The notes beneath the pieces were generated by a model that was not told where the DNA came from, made no database searches, and saw only the letters and a program-made list of their open reading frames with translations. This document shows positions 7,873 through 18,481 of a stretch of 45,671 bases of DNA, piece after piece (positions within the stretch are counted from its first letter, which is position 1; each line of letters starts with the position of its first letter). Origin of the DNA: Bacteroidales bacterium (GTDB taxonomy: Bacteria > Bacteroidota > Bacteroidia > Bacteroidales > VadinHA17); contig WOYX01000018.1 in NCBI GenBank assembly GCA_011620595.1, positions 17,744-63,414 of the forward strand, written 5' to 3'. The translations under genes were made by a program, and so were the position numbers.

Positions 7873-9321
7873 TTAATTTCCTCCAGGGATAACCTCGATA
7901 TCCCTGCAGACACAAACCTCCCGCACAACACCTCCCTGGTCAGGTACCGAGCTCACTATCAGCTGAATGTTATAGTTACCCGGCTTATCGTAAACCTTGG
8001 TGACCTCCAGTCCTGAGGCTGCGGTCTCATCTCCGAAATTCCAGTAGTACCTGTCGGGCTCCATATCCGGCAGCCAGCTGTCAGCAGCACTCAGCACCAC
8101 AGGCTCACCGGCGGCGACCCTCTCCGGACAGGTGATGACGGGCTGTTCAATGTCGGTTATCTCAAGTTCATAGGAGGCCTGCCTCTTCTCTATGCCTCCT
8201 GTAATAAGGTTGACGATGTCGAGGCTTACATCATATACTCCCGGTCCCGGAAAGCAGTGTTCAGCCGTTATCCCTTCAGCATCGCCCCCGTCGCCAAAGT
8301 GCCATACCCACTTGAACCTGGTGTCAGATGTATCATGGTTCAGCGCCACCTCCTCGATGAAATCGAAGCAATAGCTGTTTTTCTGCAGAGTATCGCATGC
8401 AGACCACCGTATGATGGTTGAGGCAAAATTGAAAATATCGTCACTGTACTTACGGCGGTTGGAGGCGAAATAGCCCTCAAGGCTACCCTGGACGGCATAA
8501 AATGCAAAGTCGTCAGCCCCCGAGTTGACGGGGTCGCCAAGCACTGCAGGCTCTGTCCATGATCCGTACACCAGGCTGGAATACCAAATATCGAGCCCTC
8601 CCGCTCCTCCCGGACGGTCAGAGGCAAAATAAAGCCTGCCGGAGCTGTGAAGGAAGGGGTATATCTCTGCATGGGCACTGTTCACAGTGCTGCCGAGGTT
8701 CTCGGGTTTCGTCCATCGGCCGTCAATATTCTCGCTCACATATATATCATATTTGCCCTGCCCGCCGGGCATGTCGGAGCAGAAGAAGAGATACCTGCCA
8801 TCGGCCGAGACATAGGGAAATGAGAGGTTATATTCAGGATTGTTGTATTCAAACGGCTGTATGTCGGTCCACTGTGACCCGTTGCGCTTTGCCGTGAAGA
8901 GGCCCAGTTTGTTGGCATCCCGCTTCCTGATCTTCCTTCCCTCGGAATAGTTCCTGGTAAAATAGAGAGTGCTGCCGTCAGTGGTGACGGAGGCAGGCCC
9001 TATATTGGCATCCTTGCCGAGGTTCATGGCAAATCGCCTTGGCCTGTCAGGCTCACCATTATCATCGAAGGGAGCGAACCACAGATCATAGAGACGTATT
9101 CCATCAAGGTTCTTTTTCGTCAGGAAAGGATTAGTCTTCCTGTTGGAACAGAAGAGTATGCCGTCACTCATGATGACAGGTGCCATGTCATCAGACGCCG
9201 ATGAGACGGAGGAGACGTGATATACTTCGAACGGCTTCATCTCCTGACCGCTTGTGATCATCAGCGGGATAAGCATCATTGCCATTGTCAGTATTGTATG
9301 TTTCATATGCCTCTTCATCAT
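7873..9321 (-). CDS. PD40 beta-propeller / PKD-domain secreted protein
   Basis: About 482 residues: a signal peptide followed by WD40-like PD40 repeats (for example GRLYFASDRPGGAGGLDIWY and YLFFCSDMPGGQGKYDIYVS), then two PKD domains marked by VWHFGDGGDAEG and YYWNFGDETAASG. This resembles the propeller part of OmpA-family PD40 proteins found with T9SS machinery (PorE-like) but lacks the C-terminal OmpA peptidoglycan-binding domain. The frame is open up to 9348, inside the porP-like gene; I prefer the MM start at 9321, just beyond that gene's stop, because it places the signal peptide at the N-terminus. Role inferred: a periplasmic or surface scaffold for the neighbouring cargo and PorP protein. 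Confidence 0.88.
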   Translation of the reverse strand: MMKRHMKHTILTMAMMLIPLMITSGQEMKPFEVYHVSSVSSASDDMAPVIMSDGILFCSNRKTNPFLTKKNLDGIRLYDLWFAPFDDNGEPDRPRRFAMNLGKDANIGPASVTTDGSTLYFTRNYSEGRKIRKRDANKLGLFTAKRNGSQWTDIQPFEYNNPEYNLSFPYVSADGRYLFFCSDMPGGQGKYDIYVSENIDGRWTKPENLGSTVNSAHAEIYPFLHSSGRLYFASDRPGGAGGLDIWYSSLVYGSWTEPAVLGDPVNSGADDFAFYAVQGSLEGYFASNRRKYSDDIFNFASTIIRWSACDTLQKNSYCFDFIEEVALNHDTSDTRFKWVWHFGDGGDAEGITAEHCFPGPGVYDVSLDIVNLITGGIEKRQASYELEITDIEQPVITCPERVAAGEPVVLSAADSWLPDMEPDRYYWNFGDETAASGLEVTKVYDKPGNYNIQLIVSSVPDQGGVVREVCVCRDIEVIPGGN

Positions 9322-9322
9322 A

Positions 9323-10252
9323 TCAGAAATATCTTGGTGAAGTTGCACTTACTGAAAACTCAAATTCATACCTCAGTGACACCTCGTGCGTCCCTGTGGT
9401 GTAGGTGTTGAGATGCCCGAGCTGATAATCATATGAATATCCGATCTTGAGCTGGGGCGTCACCTGCAGGTCGAGAAGGGCAACAACTGCCCCCTCTGCC
9501 ATCCGGTACGACCCTCCTAGCCAGAGCAAGTCTGCAAATATCATGTTGACGTTGAGGTCTGCCTCCAGGGGCTCCTGCATTGAATACCTCAAAAGTACGG
9601 AGGGTTTGACCTTGAAGGCATCGGCAAAGGTGATCAGGGCGCCGGCAGAGAAGTATGTCGTGAACGATTTGTAATCCGGAGTTACACGAAACTCATCCAT
9701 CGCGTCCCTCCTGTATGAAAGCAGTGAGGGCACCGACAGCCCCGCAAAGAATTTATCGGTATACCAGTAAAACCCCACCCCCATGTTGGGCAGGGTGTAT
9801 CTCATGTCACCGGTAAGGAGCGGATCGGCAGGATTGTCGTCCGGAAACTGCAGGCTGTTGTAGTTGGTATTGCTCAGGTCAACACCGCCCTTGAGTCCCA
9901 TCGACAGTCTGCCCGGCCCGGCCTGAAAGCTGTAGGCGTAGAAGGCATATATCCCTACATCCTTTGTGACCCCGTAGGTCAGGTACTCTGCCATCAGACC
10001 AAGGGCCACCTTCTCCTTTGTGTTGACAGGACTGTGCAGCGACAGGTTCTGAAACTGAGGTGCGCCATTGATATGGACCCACTGTTTGCGGTACGAGAGG
10101 TTGGCACTCAGTGCACCGCGGCTGCCGGCATAGGCAGGATTGATCACCAGGCCGTTGGTGAGGTACTGGCTCGTAATGGGCGCCTGCTGGGCAGATGCCG
10201 CCTGCATAAGAGCCAGCACAAACGCTGTGAGTATGTATATCCTCGCTCTCAT
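9323..10252 (-). CDS. PorP/SprF-family type IX secretion outer membrane protein
   Basis: A 309-residue outer-membrane beta-barrel protein of the PorP/SprF family. Signal peptide at residues 1-22 (ending ASAQQ), then the family hallmark ITSQYLTNGLVINPAYAGSR with SYRKQWVHINGAP, and amphipathic strands to a C-terminal aromatic residue (SPRYF). In Flavobacterium, SprF is needed for secretion or surface attachment of SprB-type cargo, and PorP/SprF paralogues commonly sit next to type B cargo genes. Here it directly follows such a cargo gene, with one base between stop and start, which supports a dedicated partner role. Confidence 0.95.
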   Translation of the reverse strand: MRARIYILTAFVLALMQAASAQQAPITSQYLTNGLVINPAYAGSRGALSANLSYRKQWVHINGAPQFQNLSLHSPVNTKEKVALGLMAEYLTYGVTKDVGIYAFYAYSFQAGPGRLSMGLKGGVDLSNTNYNSLQFPDDNPADPLLTGDMRYTLPNMGVGFYWYTDKFFAGLSVPSLLSYRRDAMDEFRVTPDYKSFTTYFSAGALITFADAFKVKPSVLLRYSMQEPLEADLNVNMIFADLLWLGGSYRMAEGAVVALLDLQVTPQLKIGYSYDYQLGHLNTYTTGTHEVSLRYEFEFSVSATSPRYF

Positions 10253-10253
10253 G

Positions 10254-13200
10254 CTATCTCCTCAGTATTATGAAGCCACTGAACTGCGTCACAAAGGCGG
10301 GGACGGCTGCATCACGGGCGCCCCTGATCTTCAGCAGGTAGTAATAGGTACCCTCGGGAGCCTGGTTGCCGTTGAGGTCAAGGCCAGTCCATGCACTGAC
10401 CGGATCATCACTGCGGTAATCCTCGGACCTGTAAACGACAGCGCCGCCGGTGTTGATGATAACCAGCTCGTTGTAGGTGAATTCAAGCCCTTCAATATTG
10501 AAGTAATCATTTATGCCGTCACCGTTGGGTGTGACGCCCTGCGGAATTATCAGCTCAGGAACCGTCAGTGTCACGTATACGTCATCGGCCACACACTGTC
10601 CGTTGACAACCGAGAAGATAAATATGTTGTCACCGCCACCCAGTTTTGTCACGTCGGTCACCCTCTCTCCCGGTGTGCTGAAGACCGGGTTGCCGTCGCC
10701 GGAGCTGAAGTCATAGCTCCATGAGGCAACGCCTTCACCCTCGAAGCTGCCCTCCAGCACTGCCGCATACTGGTACGGGAGCAGAGTTCTGTCGTTTCCG
10801 GCGGTGATATTTACAGGCATAATGTCAACGTTGACAGTCACAGGCAGCGAGACAGAGCTGCAGCAGTCAGCCTCGCCAGAGTAGACATGCCGCCTGAACT
10901 GGGTGGTGCCGTCAAGAATCGGGGGCTGGTAGTCCTTTGAGCTGTGTGTCCCTGCAGCGGTGATCCAATCCGGTGCAGCGGCCGGTTTCATCTCCCACAG
11001 GTAACGGTAGGTGCCATCGCCGCCTGCCGGGCTGCTGCCCGTCACCACTGAAGGCATCTGCGTGTTGCAGACAGTCTGATCGGCAGCAAGGCTGTTGCCG
11101 GTAATAAGCGGTAGTACTGTAATCCGAAAGACGGAGCTCTCGGAGCAGGCACCCGAACTTACTGTGCGGCGGAACCAGGTGGTGGTCGTAAGTGCCCCGG
11201 GCTGAAATGACGGGCTTGTCGCCGCCAGCGGAGCGAAGGTGATATTATCCGTTGACGAAGCCCACGAGTAGGTGAAGGTCCCCAATCCTCCTGCCGCTGT
11301 GCCTGACAGCTGATGGGGAGTGTCGCCGGTACGTATGGTATCATGACCCTGGGCAGGGAGGTCAATGGTAAAGGAGGTTATCCGGGGATCAACGGTTATC
11401 TCTATGTCATTGCTGGTGCTCTCACATGCGGAGGAGGTGACATGCCTCCTGTACCATCTGCTGGCTGTCAGCGGCATACCCGGAAGGTCTTCGCCGGTCG
11501 CACCGGCGATATCCTGGAAGGTGACACCGTTGCTGCTCTCCATCCACTGGTAGAGGTATGTGCCCGCACCGGCACCGTTGGCAGGTACCGTGCCGTCAAG
11601 GGCTGCAGGGGCTGTACCCTCACAGATGATCTGCGGTGCGGAAATGGTGTTGTTGGTAATGGTGGGATGGCAGATAAGCTGAACAGTGTTGCTAACCGAC
11701 TGGCAGGTACCGGAGGGTCCGCTGAAGACGTCACGCCGGTACCAGGTGGTGCCGGGCGAGTCATCCTGCGGGTCATAGTTGATGCCGTTGCTGCTGCCGG
11801 CGGCAGGAGCCCAGATCACGTTGTCACTGCTGCTCATCCACTGGTATGCATATGAGGGTGACGCCCCTCCTGTCGGGATGGAACCGGTGAGGTTGCTGAA
11901 GAGGGTGCCATCGCATATGTTCTGGTCTGCGGTGATGCTGTTTCCGCTGATGGAGGGAAGGACCGTAATGGTCACCGGTGCGCTGACATCAGTACATGCA
12001 CCCGAGCTCACAACACGGTGATACCATGTGGTTGCAGTCAGAACCTGCGGATCATAGGCAGGAGCCGTGCCTGACTCCGGCACGTCACTCCATGCAACGT
12101 TGTCAGGACTCTGCTCCCAGTTGTAATAATAGATGCCCGTACCTCCCGCGGGACCACTGTTGGACGGATAGAGCTCTTCAGGGTCCTGGTTGAAGCATAT
12201 GGTTGTGTCTGCGGCAATGAGGTTGCCGGTGATGCGGGGATGAACGATTATCCGTACCGGCATACTGTAATCGATGATGCCGGCGCCATCGTCAACCACC
12301 CTCCGGAACCAGAGGGATGTTGTCTCGGCAGCGGTGGGAGTGTACTCGCGCCCCGTGCCTGCTACGTTGCTCCAGGTACTGTTGTCATAGCTCCGCTGCC
12401 ACTGGTAGGTGTAGGTGCCGCTGCCACCGGAAGGCATGGTGCCTGCCATCGCCGGAGGTACCATACCCTCGCAGACGGAGTCCAGTGTCGATAGGCTGTG
12501 AACCACATATATCTCATTGAATAAGAAACCATTGAGAGGAAGATTGAGGTTATTCCACACCACTCCGGGAGATCCGTCTGCGTTGGAATCACCGCCATTG
12601 TGTATGCCTCCCTGTCCACCTGCCACGCTTGCACTGCCTGCAAAGGGGATGCTGGTCCAGATGAGGCCACCACCGCCACCGCCGCCGGCACCGTTCTGGC
12701 TGACGGTGCTCAGGTTATCGCCGCCGTCGCCCCCTGAGGCGTCAAGTACCGGGGCCGAGGCAAAATAGCTGGTGCTGACAATGACCGATCCGCCGGCACC
12801 GCCGCCGCCGGCACCGCTGTCGTCAGGAATGTTATCAACTGCTGTTGCTCCCCGTGCCGTGATCAGCCTTCCATTGCCGTGAATGGTGTCAGCATGGATA
12901 ATGATTATCCCTCCCCCGTTACCTCCGTGGGCGTTGGAAGGAGTGGTGAGCCATACCGAGGCACCGCCGCCGCCGCCCATGAATACGCCGTGATTTATTG
13001 TGGCATAGGGAGTGACGGAAAATCCTCCGCGTCCTCCCGGCTGCAACAGTCCGCACATATCAGGGGTGATCTCATTGTCACCGACGCTGCCGGCGCCGTA
13101 GTTGGCTCCGCCACCGCCACCTGAAAAGTGACCGTTACCGCCTCCGCCGCCGGTCATGTTCGCACCCTTGCCACGCATGTAGTCAGGGTAAAGAGGCAGA

Positions 13201-13874
13201 TCGGTGGCGGTCCTGAAAGCTATCCCTTCTCCCTTGTATCCGGCTGCAAGGGACGAAATATCGTAAGACTCATATCGCATTGCAGCATCAAGGCTATAGC
13301 AGAGGCCGTTACCCTGGGCTGCAATACCGCCGCGGAAACCCTTGCCTGACAGATCAATGTCATCGTTCAGCGTGAGCACGCCTTTGACCATGAAGACCAG
13401 GACTCCCCCGCTGACCGAGGCCGAGTCCCATAACTGGGCTGTGAGTTCGCTGTTGACAATGGCATCCTTATAGGTCCTTACCTTTATCAGCTGCACCATG
13501 GCAGCGGCGTTGTAAGCATTGAGCAGCACACGGCTGAAGGTAACCCTCCTGCTGAGTGTATTGATTGACGCGACGAGCAGTATCTCGTATGCGCCGGGCT
13601 CCCCGACCACATTCTGGTAATTGCCCTGCAGGCCGGTGCCGGCGTTGATCCTCACGCCGTTCATCTGTATCACCATTACGGTATCACCGACGGAGAAATC
13701 CGAGACATCACTCACATCGACATAATTTGAACCCACCGCGGTGACCCTGGCATATTTGTTTATGTCACCTGTAACAAGAGGTGTCTGAGCATGGATGAAA
13801 ACACCGCAGCTCGTTATCATCATTATAATGAAAAGAAGATAGCGTCTGAGGCTCCTGCCTAAAGTAAATGGCAT
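10254..13874 (-). CDS. Large T9SS type B cargo with Ig-like repeats and CHU_C sorting domain
   Basis: About 1206 residues. A signal peptide (ending FIHAQTP) is followed by an N-terminal beta domain, then a glycine-rich zone (about 240-405) with runs such as [19 protein letters not shown]. Six tandem repeats of roughly 90 residues (about 460-1010) follow, each with a core like [14 protein letters not shown] and ending RITGN or similar. A PKD-like segment precedes the C-terminal gliding-motility-associated domain (about 1110-1206), with [11 protein letters not shown] and ending in ...GFIILRR, the type B sorting signal of T9SS. It is therefore expected to be a cell-surface or released adhesin-like protein. 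I start it at 13874; the open frame to 14063 lacks a signal peptide and overlaps the kinase gene. It is first in the operon; a weak -7-like match (one mismatch) lies at 13904-13911. Confidence 0.93.
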   Translation of the reverse strand: MPFTLGRSLRRYLLFIIMMITSCGVFIHAQTPLVTGDINKYARVTAVGSNYVDVSDVSDFSVGDTVMVIQMNGVRINAGTGLQGNYQNVVGEPGAYEILLVASINTLSRRVTFSRVLLNAYNAAAMVQLIKVRTYKDAIVNSELTAQLWDSASVSGGVLVFMVKGVLTLNDDIDLSGKGFRGGIAAQGNGLCYSLDAAMRYESYDISSLAAGYKGEGIAFRTATDLPLYPDYMRGKGANMTGGGGGNGHFSGGGGGANYGAGSVGDNEITPDMCGLLQPGGRGGFSVTPYATINHGVFMGGGGGASVWLTTPSNAHGGNGGGIIIIHADTIHGNGRLITARGATAVDNIPDDSGAGGGGAGGSVIVSTSYFASAPVLDASGGDGGDNLSTVSQNGAGGGGGGGLIWTSIPFAGSASVAGGQGGIHNGGDSNADGSPGVVWNNLNLPLNGFLFNEIYVVHSLSTLDSVCEGMVPPAMAGTMPSGGSGTYTYQWQRSYDNSTWSNVAGTGREYTPTAAETTSLWFRRVVDDGAGIIDYSMPVRIIVHPRITGNLIAADTTICFNQDPEELYPSNSGPAGGTGIYYYNWEQSPDNVAWSDVPESGTAPAYDPQVLTATTWYHRVVSSGACTDVSAPVTITVLPSISGNSITADQNICDGTLFSNLTGSIPTGGASPSYAYQWMSSSDNVIWAPAAGSSNGINYDPQDDSPGTTWYRRDVFSGPSGTCQSVSNTVQLICHPTITNNTISAPQIICEGTAPAALDGTVPANGAGAGTYLYQWMESSNGVTFQDIAGATGEDLPGMPLTASRWYRRHVTSSACESTSNDIEITVDPRITSFTIDLPAQGHDTIRTGDTPHQLSGTAAGGLGTFTYSWASSTDNITFAPLAATSPSFQPGALTTTTWFRRTVSSGACSESSVFRITVLPLITGNSLAADQTVCNTQMPSVVTGSSPAGGDGTYRYLWEMKPAAAPDWITAAGTHSSKDYQPPILDGTTQFRRHVYSGEADCCSSVSLPVTVNVDIMPVNITAGNDRTLLPYQYAAVLEGSFEGEGVASWSYDFSSGDGNPVFSTPGERVTDVTKLGGGDNIFIFSVVNGQCVADDVYVTLTVPELIIPQGVTPNGDGINDYFNIEGLEFTYNELVIINTGGAVVYRSEDYRSDDPVSAWTGLDLNGNQAPEGTYYYLLKIRGARDAAVPAFVTQFSGFIILRR

Positions 13875-13903
13875 TTCGGGATTATATGGTCCGCTAATAT
13901 ATA

Positions 13904-13956
13904 CAAATAAAAAAGAACTGTCATCTGTTTTTTTAGATGACGGGGCGCTCCCGCCC
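13904..13956 (-). terminator. Hairpin terminator after the histidine kinase gene
   Basis: Read on the minus strand just past the kinase stop, a small GGGCG/CGCCC hairpin (13943-13956) is followed by a 7-bp perfect stem GTCATCT/AGATGAC (13920-13941, 8-base loop), then a T-rich run (complement of A6 at 13909-13914). This is a plausible intrinsic terminator separating the kinase from the T9SS cargo operon transcribed in the same direction. Confidence 0.6.
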
Positions 13957-16900
13957 TCATACAGCATAGAGCAGTGGCATTTCAACGATGAATGCAGTAC
14001 CCTTTTCATTCTCTGTTTCAAACCAGACAGTACCTCCTGCCGTCTCCACATAACGCTTGACAATCGAGAGCCCCAGCCCCATCCCTGACGACTTGGTCGT
14101 GAAATTGGGAGTGAACATTTTGGGCCTTAGTTCCTCGGGAATGCCTGTTCCGTTGTCTATAAACCTTACCTGTACCTTGTCTCCGGTTACTGAGATAACG
14201 ATATCTATCACGCCGTTATTGTCAGAAGGGATGGCCTGCAGTGCATTTTTCAGGAGATTGGAGAAAATCCCGTTCAGATGTTCCCTGTCGGCCATGACAA
14301 CCACTTTCGTCAGGCTGCCGACGTTCAGGTTGATTGTGGCATTGCTCATATTACCAAACATCCCGAGGGTTGTCTTCATCTGTGCTATGAGATCAACCTC
14401 TGCGGGCTGCGCCGCCGGAAGACGGGCGAAATAGGAGAAGGCGGTGGCAATATTCGACAGATTATCAATGTATTCTATCTGGTGATCGGTGAAACCCCTG
14501 AGCTTCTCGTCAAAATCGGGCACCCTGTCATTCCACCATTTGTAAAGCTGCTGCACATTCAGCTTCATGGGCGTCAGCGGGTTCTTGATCTCATGTGCTA
14601 TCTGCCTTGCCATCTCGCGCCATGCCATCTCACGCTCAGTGCGCGCCAGCTTCGTGGCACTCTCCTCAAGCTCATCGGTCATACGGTTGTACTGCCTCAC
14701 CAGCTCCCCTACCTCATCGTGACCCCGGTACCTGATGTGCTCATTTTTCTTCCCGTACTCCACTGACGCCATCGCCTGCTGAAGCATGTACAGCGGAGAG
14801 GTGATCCTCCTGCTCAGAAAGACCGCCACCCACATCATCAGCAACAGGAAGAGCAGGGTAAAATTGATCAGCGTTACCACCAGGTTGGAGACCTCTCCCG
14901 CAAGCAGGTTCTGCATCGCAAAATATGGGACGTTCAGGTATGCCAGCAGCTGGTTGTCACTGTTGTAGAAGGGAAGGTATACCGAGAGATATTTCATGCC
15001 CCCGATAGCCTCCTCCCCTATATACTCCTCCTTTCCCGGCTCCGTCAATACGCCGTAGGCAACGGGGTCGATCATGCCGCCCTCCAGCTTGCGGGTGAAG
15101 ACCTCGGGGCGTGAGGTGGCAAGCAGCATCCCGGATGGAGAGTAGAGATTGATATCAGTGAAGAAGACATTTGAAAACTTCACCAGCAGATGGTTCAGTG
15201 TCGGGTAATCTGCCGTCTGCCATCCCTCCTCCAGCGTCTTCTCGGCAGAGAGCTTATGCTCAAGCTCAATCGACAGGGAGGTCGCCTTTTCTCTCAGCAC
15301 CCTCGTGTGATTATTTCTGAACTGCCTGGTGGTCAACATAATGGCTCCGGCAATGATAATGATGAATACAACGGCAAGCAGTGCCGAGAAGGAGAGCTGA
15401 AGCCTCCTCCTGAAGGTGTCGAACCTGAGAAGCGTACGCGGCTCCCTTGTGTAAACAACAAGCAGGGTGAAGGCAAAGGCCAGGATCAAAATAAAAAGGT
15501 AGGCGAAGGTAATGATACGGTCAACAGGGGTGACTGCCTCAGCTGTCAGAACCAGTGTCATATCGCCGCGGCTGTAGCGTAGATGCTTGTAACTGCCTGT
15601 CGTTTCATACGTGTAATCCCCGTTCGCAGAGAGATCCGGGTCGATGGTGCTGTCATAGGGATATTCACCGGAACGGAGCACCAGAGTGTTGCCGGAATAT
15701 TTTGCATAGGAGATCTCATTGAGCCTGGGAGTCCTCTGATGTGAACGGTCGAGCAGCAACTCGGGATACCCTGCGAGATAGGTCTCGATGTGACTGACAA
15801 GCTCAATGAAGAGTCCGTTGGAGAGCGACGGAGAGATGTCAAACAGCAGCCTGGAGAAATACCATGCCCTGCCCGACTGGTTTTCCATGAACCAGAAGCC
15901 GGTGTTGGTGATGGGCTCCCCTTCCCTTTCTATCCTCTCATCAAACCAGGCATAGCAGTTGTCGGCTTTGCCACCCTGGGCACCAAGGTCAAGGGGTGAG
16001 TCGCTGCGGCAGATGACGATGTAAAGATCATAGTTCTCCCAGTACCCGTTGAAATAGGCATCCTCAAGGTACCTGTAAACGGAGTTGATGTCGGAGGCAC
16101 TTATAGTCTCATGTTTCATCATCCGCGCCAGAATGGTGTCATTCTCCAGGTCAGGCCACATGTCAATAAGCATGTCCTCGGCAACCATGTCATTGTCGTT
16201 GGCAAGCGAGATGGCCATCACCTCCATGTTCCTGTTTTCCTTGATGTCGGAGTATTTCAGGATCAGGAATGTGGAGAATAGTGCTGTCAGGATGGAGAAG
16301 GCTATCAGCAGTGAGGGGATGGTGTAAGCCTTTCTCTGCCACAGCAGGACGGTGCCGGCGAGGCCCAGAATGTAAAGAAGACCCCACGGGCTGCATTGCG
16401 TAATTATGAGGCAGGCAAGAGGCAATACCGCTGCCGCGGCACCCGCCACGATAACTACAGTATTAAGTGGCCACTCTTTCAGCATCATGAAGGCCCTCAT
16501 GAAAAGTATCACCGGCGCTGAGAGCAGAAGCATCACTGCGATAAAACCTGCAACACTCATAAAACTGACGTCGAGTATCTTGTACGCGCGAAAGCTGATA
16601 GCCGAGTCAAGCACCAGGTCACGGAAGAGTGCTTCACCGGCAAGAAAGGCAGCAAAGCCCGCTACCATCAGCAGCCCGGCGGCAGCAAACTGACGGTTGG
16701 GAACACCGCGGGCCGGCAGGGTGAACTCCTCACTTCTGAAAATAAGCTTCAGCCCGGAGGCGATAAACAACCCCAGCAGCAACACATGCCCCACGGAGGG
16801 CAGCAGCGGGCCCGCCGACCAGTGGAAGGGTGAGAAGAGCTCGGTGGAGCTCACCGACGGCGGCATTCCTGTCAGCAGTAGAATAAGATAGATCAGCAAC

Positions 16901-17676
16901 AGCAGTGCGTATGTAACGGGAACCGATAGAGGTTTGCCTGATCCGCGACAGACCCGGCACGCTGCAACAACCACCAGCCTGACCGTGAGAAACAGAACGA
17001 CCAGCCAGAGAAATACAGGAATGACAAGGAAGATGGTATTGGGCTTCTTCTGAGGAAAAACCAGTCCGAAATGAAATTCATCCTCGGAACCCATTATATG
17101 AAAAGGGGAGGCGCTCTCGTCAAAGGTGATACCGGTAGACTCCGGCAACCAGAACCATTCGGGGAAACCGGAACGGAGAAGATCGTTGGTAATGGGATAC
17201 TGCCTGTAGACCTTTATCAGTGCCAGGGCCCGGAAATCAGAGAAGGTCCTGTGCACCGGGATAAACCACTTGTTGCTGAAAAAGACCGGCTTATGCTCAC
17301 TGAAATGCTCCTCATAAACGGTCGGGAAGGCTACTGAGTTATCAGACCAGTAGGCTATGCGGCCCTTCTCGTAAACCAGCAGGATGATCCCTGTCTCTCC
17401 TGCCTCTCTGCCTATGCTGTTGTGAAACATAACCGAGACATCTCCGCTGCCGGCAATACTGTCTTCAATCGTCTTCAGCAACTCTTCAGCCTGCCTCTCC
17501 ATGTCAGACAACCTACCGTCAAGGTGTGAGGTGCGTACTTTCCATTCAAGGTCGCTGAAATAGACCCTGTCAGCTACGACGGCCAGGGCAGCTGCAATGA
17601 GCAGGGCTACAAAAACTGTCTTTATATCATGCATTCTCCCGGTCATCTGGTCATTCGTGATGATAAGTCTGGTCAT
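13957..17676 (-). CDS. Multi-pass NtrY-like sensor histidine kinase
   Basis: A 1239-residue sensor kinase. The N-terminal 700 residues hold about ten predicted transmembrane helices with extracytoplasmic stretches; two more flank a second sensor region (about 750-900). A HAMP-like segment ([29 protein letters not shown]) precedes the dimerisation domain with the H-box [17 protein letters not shown], phospho-acceptor His near 1028. The ATPase domain shows N-box [22 protein letters not shown], the F-box [22 protein letters not shown] and a closing [10 protein letters not shown]. The H-box with NPLTPMKL is typical of NtrY-type kinases. No response regulator is adjacent, so the partner is unknown. 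The first 14 residues are encoded by part of a 22-bp tandem repeat; ATGs at 17646 and 17634 are alternative starts, and 17634 (MHDIKTVF) may be the ancestral one. Confidence 0.93.
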   Translation of the reverse strand: MTRLIITNDQMTGRMHDIKTVFVALLIAAALAVVADRVYFSDLEWKVRTSHLDGRLSDMERQAEELLKTIEDSIAGSGDVSVMFHNSIGREAGETGIILLVYEKGRIAYWSDNSVAFPTVYEEHFSEHKPVFFSNKWFIPVHRTFSDFRALALIKVYRQYPITNDLLRSGFPEWFWLPESTGITFDESASPFHIMGSEDEFHFGLVFPQKKPNTIFLVIPVFLWLVVLFLTVRLVVVAACRVCRGSGKPLSVPVTYALLLLIYLILLLTGMPPSVSSTELFSPFHWSAGPLLPSVGHVLLLGLFIASGLKLIFRSEEFTLPARGVPNRQFAAAGLLMVAGFAAFLAGEALFRDLVLDSAISFRAYKILDVSFMSVAGFIAVMLLLSAPVILFMRAFMMLKEWPLNTVVIVAGAAAAVLPLACLIITQCSPWGLLYILGLAGTVLLWQRKAYTIPSLLIAFSILTALFSTFLILKYSDIKENRNMEVMAISLANDNDMVAEDMLIDMWPDLENDTILARMMKHETISASDINSVYRYLEDAYFNGYWENYDLYIVICRSDSPLDLGAQGGKADNCYAWFDERIEREGEPITNTGFWFMENQSGRAWYFSRLLFDISPSLSNGLFIELVSHIETYLAGYPELLLDRSHQRTPRLNEISYAKYSGNTLVLRSGEYPYDSTIDPDLSANGDYTYETTGSYKHLRYSRGDMTLVLTAEAVTPVDRIITFAYLFILILAFAFTLLVVYTREPRTLLRFDTFRRRLQLSFSALLAVVFIIIIAGAIMLTTRQFRNNHTRVLREKATSLSIELEHKLSAEKTLEEGWQTADYPTLNHLLVKFSNVFFTDINLYSPSGMLLATSRPEVFTRKLEGGMIDPVAYGVLTEPGKEEYIGEEAIGGMKYLSVYLPFYNSDNQLLAYLNVPYFAMQNLLAGEVSNLVVTLINFTLLFLLLMMWVAVFLSRRITSPLYMLQQAMASVEYGKKNEHIRYRGHDEVGELVRQYNRMTDELEESATKLARTEREMAWREMARQIAHEIKNPLTPMKLNVQQLYKWWNDRVPDFDEKLRGFTDHQIEYIDNLSNIATAFSYFARLPAAQPAEVDLIAQMKTTLGMFGNMSNATINLNVGSLTKVVVMADREHLNGIFSNLLKNALQAIPSDNNGVIDIVISVTGDKVQVRFIDNGTGIPEELRPKMFTPNFTTKSSGMGLGLSIVKRYVETAGGTVWFETENEKGTAFIVEMPLLYAV

Positions 17677-17715
17677 TCATGACTATAAGCCACGTCATTC
17701 ATGATGATAAGGGTC
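17650..17715. repeat. Three-copy 22-bp tandem repeat across the rlmH/kinase junction
   Basis: Units begin at 17650, 17672 and 17694 with an exact 22-base period, each starting GTCATTC and containing ATAAG at the same offset. On the minus strand the first-read unit encodes the end of RlmH (DPYHHE and its stop), and the later two fill the spacer and the first codons of the kinase gene, including its upstream ATG. Confidence 0.9.
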
Positions 17716-18168
17716 GCCGGCATTAACCGACAGTATCCTGTAAAGTTGTTCTGCGAACAATAATCGTACCACCTGGTGCGAGAAGGTGAGCCTCGAGAGC
17801 GAAATAATATGGTTTGCCCTGGCGGTCACCGACGAGTCAAACCCCCACGGCCCCCCGATGATAAACACAATCCTCTTCGCAGGCAGCATCATCGCACTTT
17901 GCAGCCAGGCCGCCATCTCAAGGGTTGAATATTCCTTGCCGTGTTCATCGAGCAGCACCGCATGATCATCACTCCTCAGGTATGACAGTATCTTCTCAGC
18001 CTCCCTCTCTTTCACCCGGCCGGTGGTGCTGTTGCCTGTTTTCTTCACCTCAGGGAGAGTGACAATCTCAAATCGGCTGTACCTGGAAATCCTCTTCCCG
18101 TATTCCGCCACACCGTCCCTAATCCATGCCTGATCGGTCTTACCGGTCATCAGGAGCACCAGCTTCAT
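17695..18168 (-). CDS. rlmH: 23S rRNA (pseudouridine1915-N3)-methyltransferase RlmH
   Basis: SPOUT-class methyltransferase that N3-methylates pseudouridine 1915 in helix 69 of 23S rRNA using S-adenosylmethionine. The 157-residue length is standard. The family features are present: LDEHGKEYST near residue 73, the SAM-binding knot IVFIIGGPWGFDSSV at 100-114, SLSRLTFSHQVVRLLFAEQLYRI, and the characteristic C-terminal YHHE. It lies just upstream of the kinase gene, with 18 bases between its stop and the kinase ATG. A TATATTTG -7 element lies 27 bases before its start. Confidence 0.97.
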   Translation of the reverse strand: MKLVLLMTGKTDQAWIRDGVAEYGKRISRYSRFEIVTLPEVKKTGNSTTGRVKEREAEKILSYLRSDDHAVLLDEHGKEYSTLEMAAWLQSAMMLPAKRIVFIIGGPWGFDSSVTARANHIISLSRLTFSHQVVRLLFAEQLYRILSVNAGDPYHHE

Positions 18169-18194
18169 CAGTAAAGCTCATTTGTTGAGTCAGA

Positions 18195-18202
18195 CAAATA
18201 TA
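18195..18202 (-). promoter_or_regulatory. -7 promoter element upstream of rlmH (TATATTTG)
   Basis: The plus-strand CAAATATA reads TATATTTG on the minus strand, a full match to TAnnTTTG, 27 bases before the rlmH ATG. No clear -33 TTTG at standard spacing. Confidence 0.45.
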
Positions 18203-18343
18203 ACGAATCGGCCCTTAAAAACCGGCATCTCAGGCCTGTAAATCAAAATGGTGCGGTTTTTGATAATATTGGTTAAATTTCCTATATAAATCCGGGCGGT
18301 TGCCTTGATTTTTATTTGCTATGTAAAATCGAGTGATTTTATG

Positions 18344-18351
18344 TAAGTTTG
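18344..18351 (+). promoter_or_regulatory. -7 promoter element for the DUF4783-nadC operon (TAAGTTTG)
   Basis: TAAGTTTG matches the TAnnTTTG consensus; a TTTG lies at 18315-18318. The 17-mer GATTTTATGTAAGTTTG (18335-18351) is identical to the one at 3019-3035. The right arm of the inverted repeat TAAAATC/GATTTTA abuts it, so a regulator bound there could occlude the promoter (inference). Confidence 0.5.
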
Positions 18352-18481
18352 TTTTGTCCTTAACTGATTGGAAAGAAAGAACCATAATGTAACTTGCATG
18401 AGCAACAACTCACGTAAAGACTTGAATATTAAATGTCATACAAGTTCCATTCGACCGATGAAAAATATAATACATATACGA

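Larger units (their letters stand above)
18169..18481. other. Divergent intergenic region rlmH / DUF4783-nadC
   Basis: This 313-base AT-rich gap separates divergent genes. It holds the rlmH -7 element on the minus strand (18195-18202), an inverted repeat TAAAATC-GAGT-GATTTTA (18324-18341), and a plus-strand -7 element at 18344-18351. The predicted leader of about 120 bases before the DUF4783 start contains AACTTG and CAAGTT as separated complementary hexamers but no riboswitch I recognise. No small gene is convincing here. Confidence 0.6.

Noticed and set aside
12660-13140. Simple GC-rich repeat of structural interest in the cargo gene
   Set aside because: Explained by glycine-rich coding sequence; the reading frame is intact throughout.
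13875-14063. Upstream extension of the T9SS cargo gene
   Set aside because: It would overlap the kinase gene end, cross the terminator hairpin and push the signal peptide 63 residues inside the protein.
17650-17715. CRISPR-like array
   Set aside because: Only three contiguous 22-bp units without spacers, overlapping coding sequence, and no cas genes.
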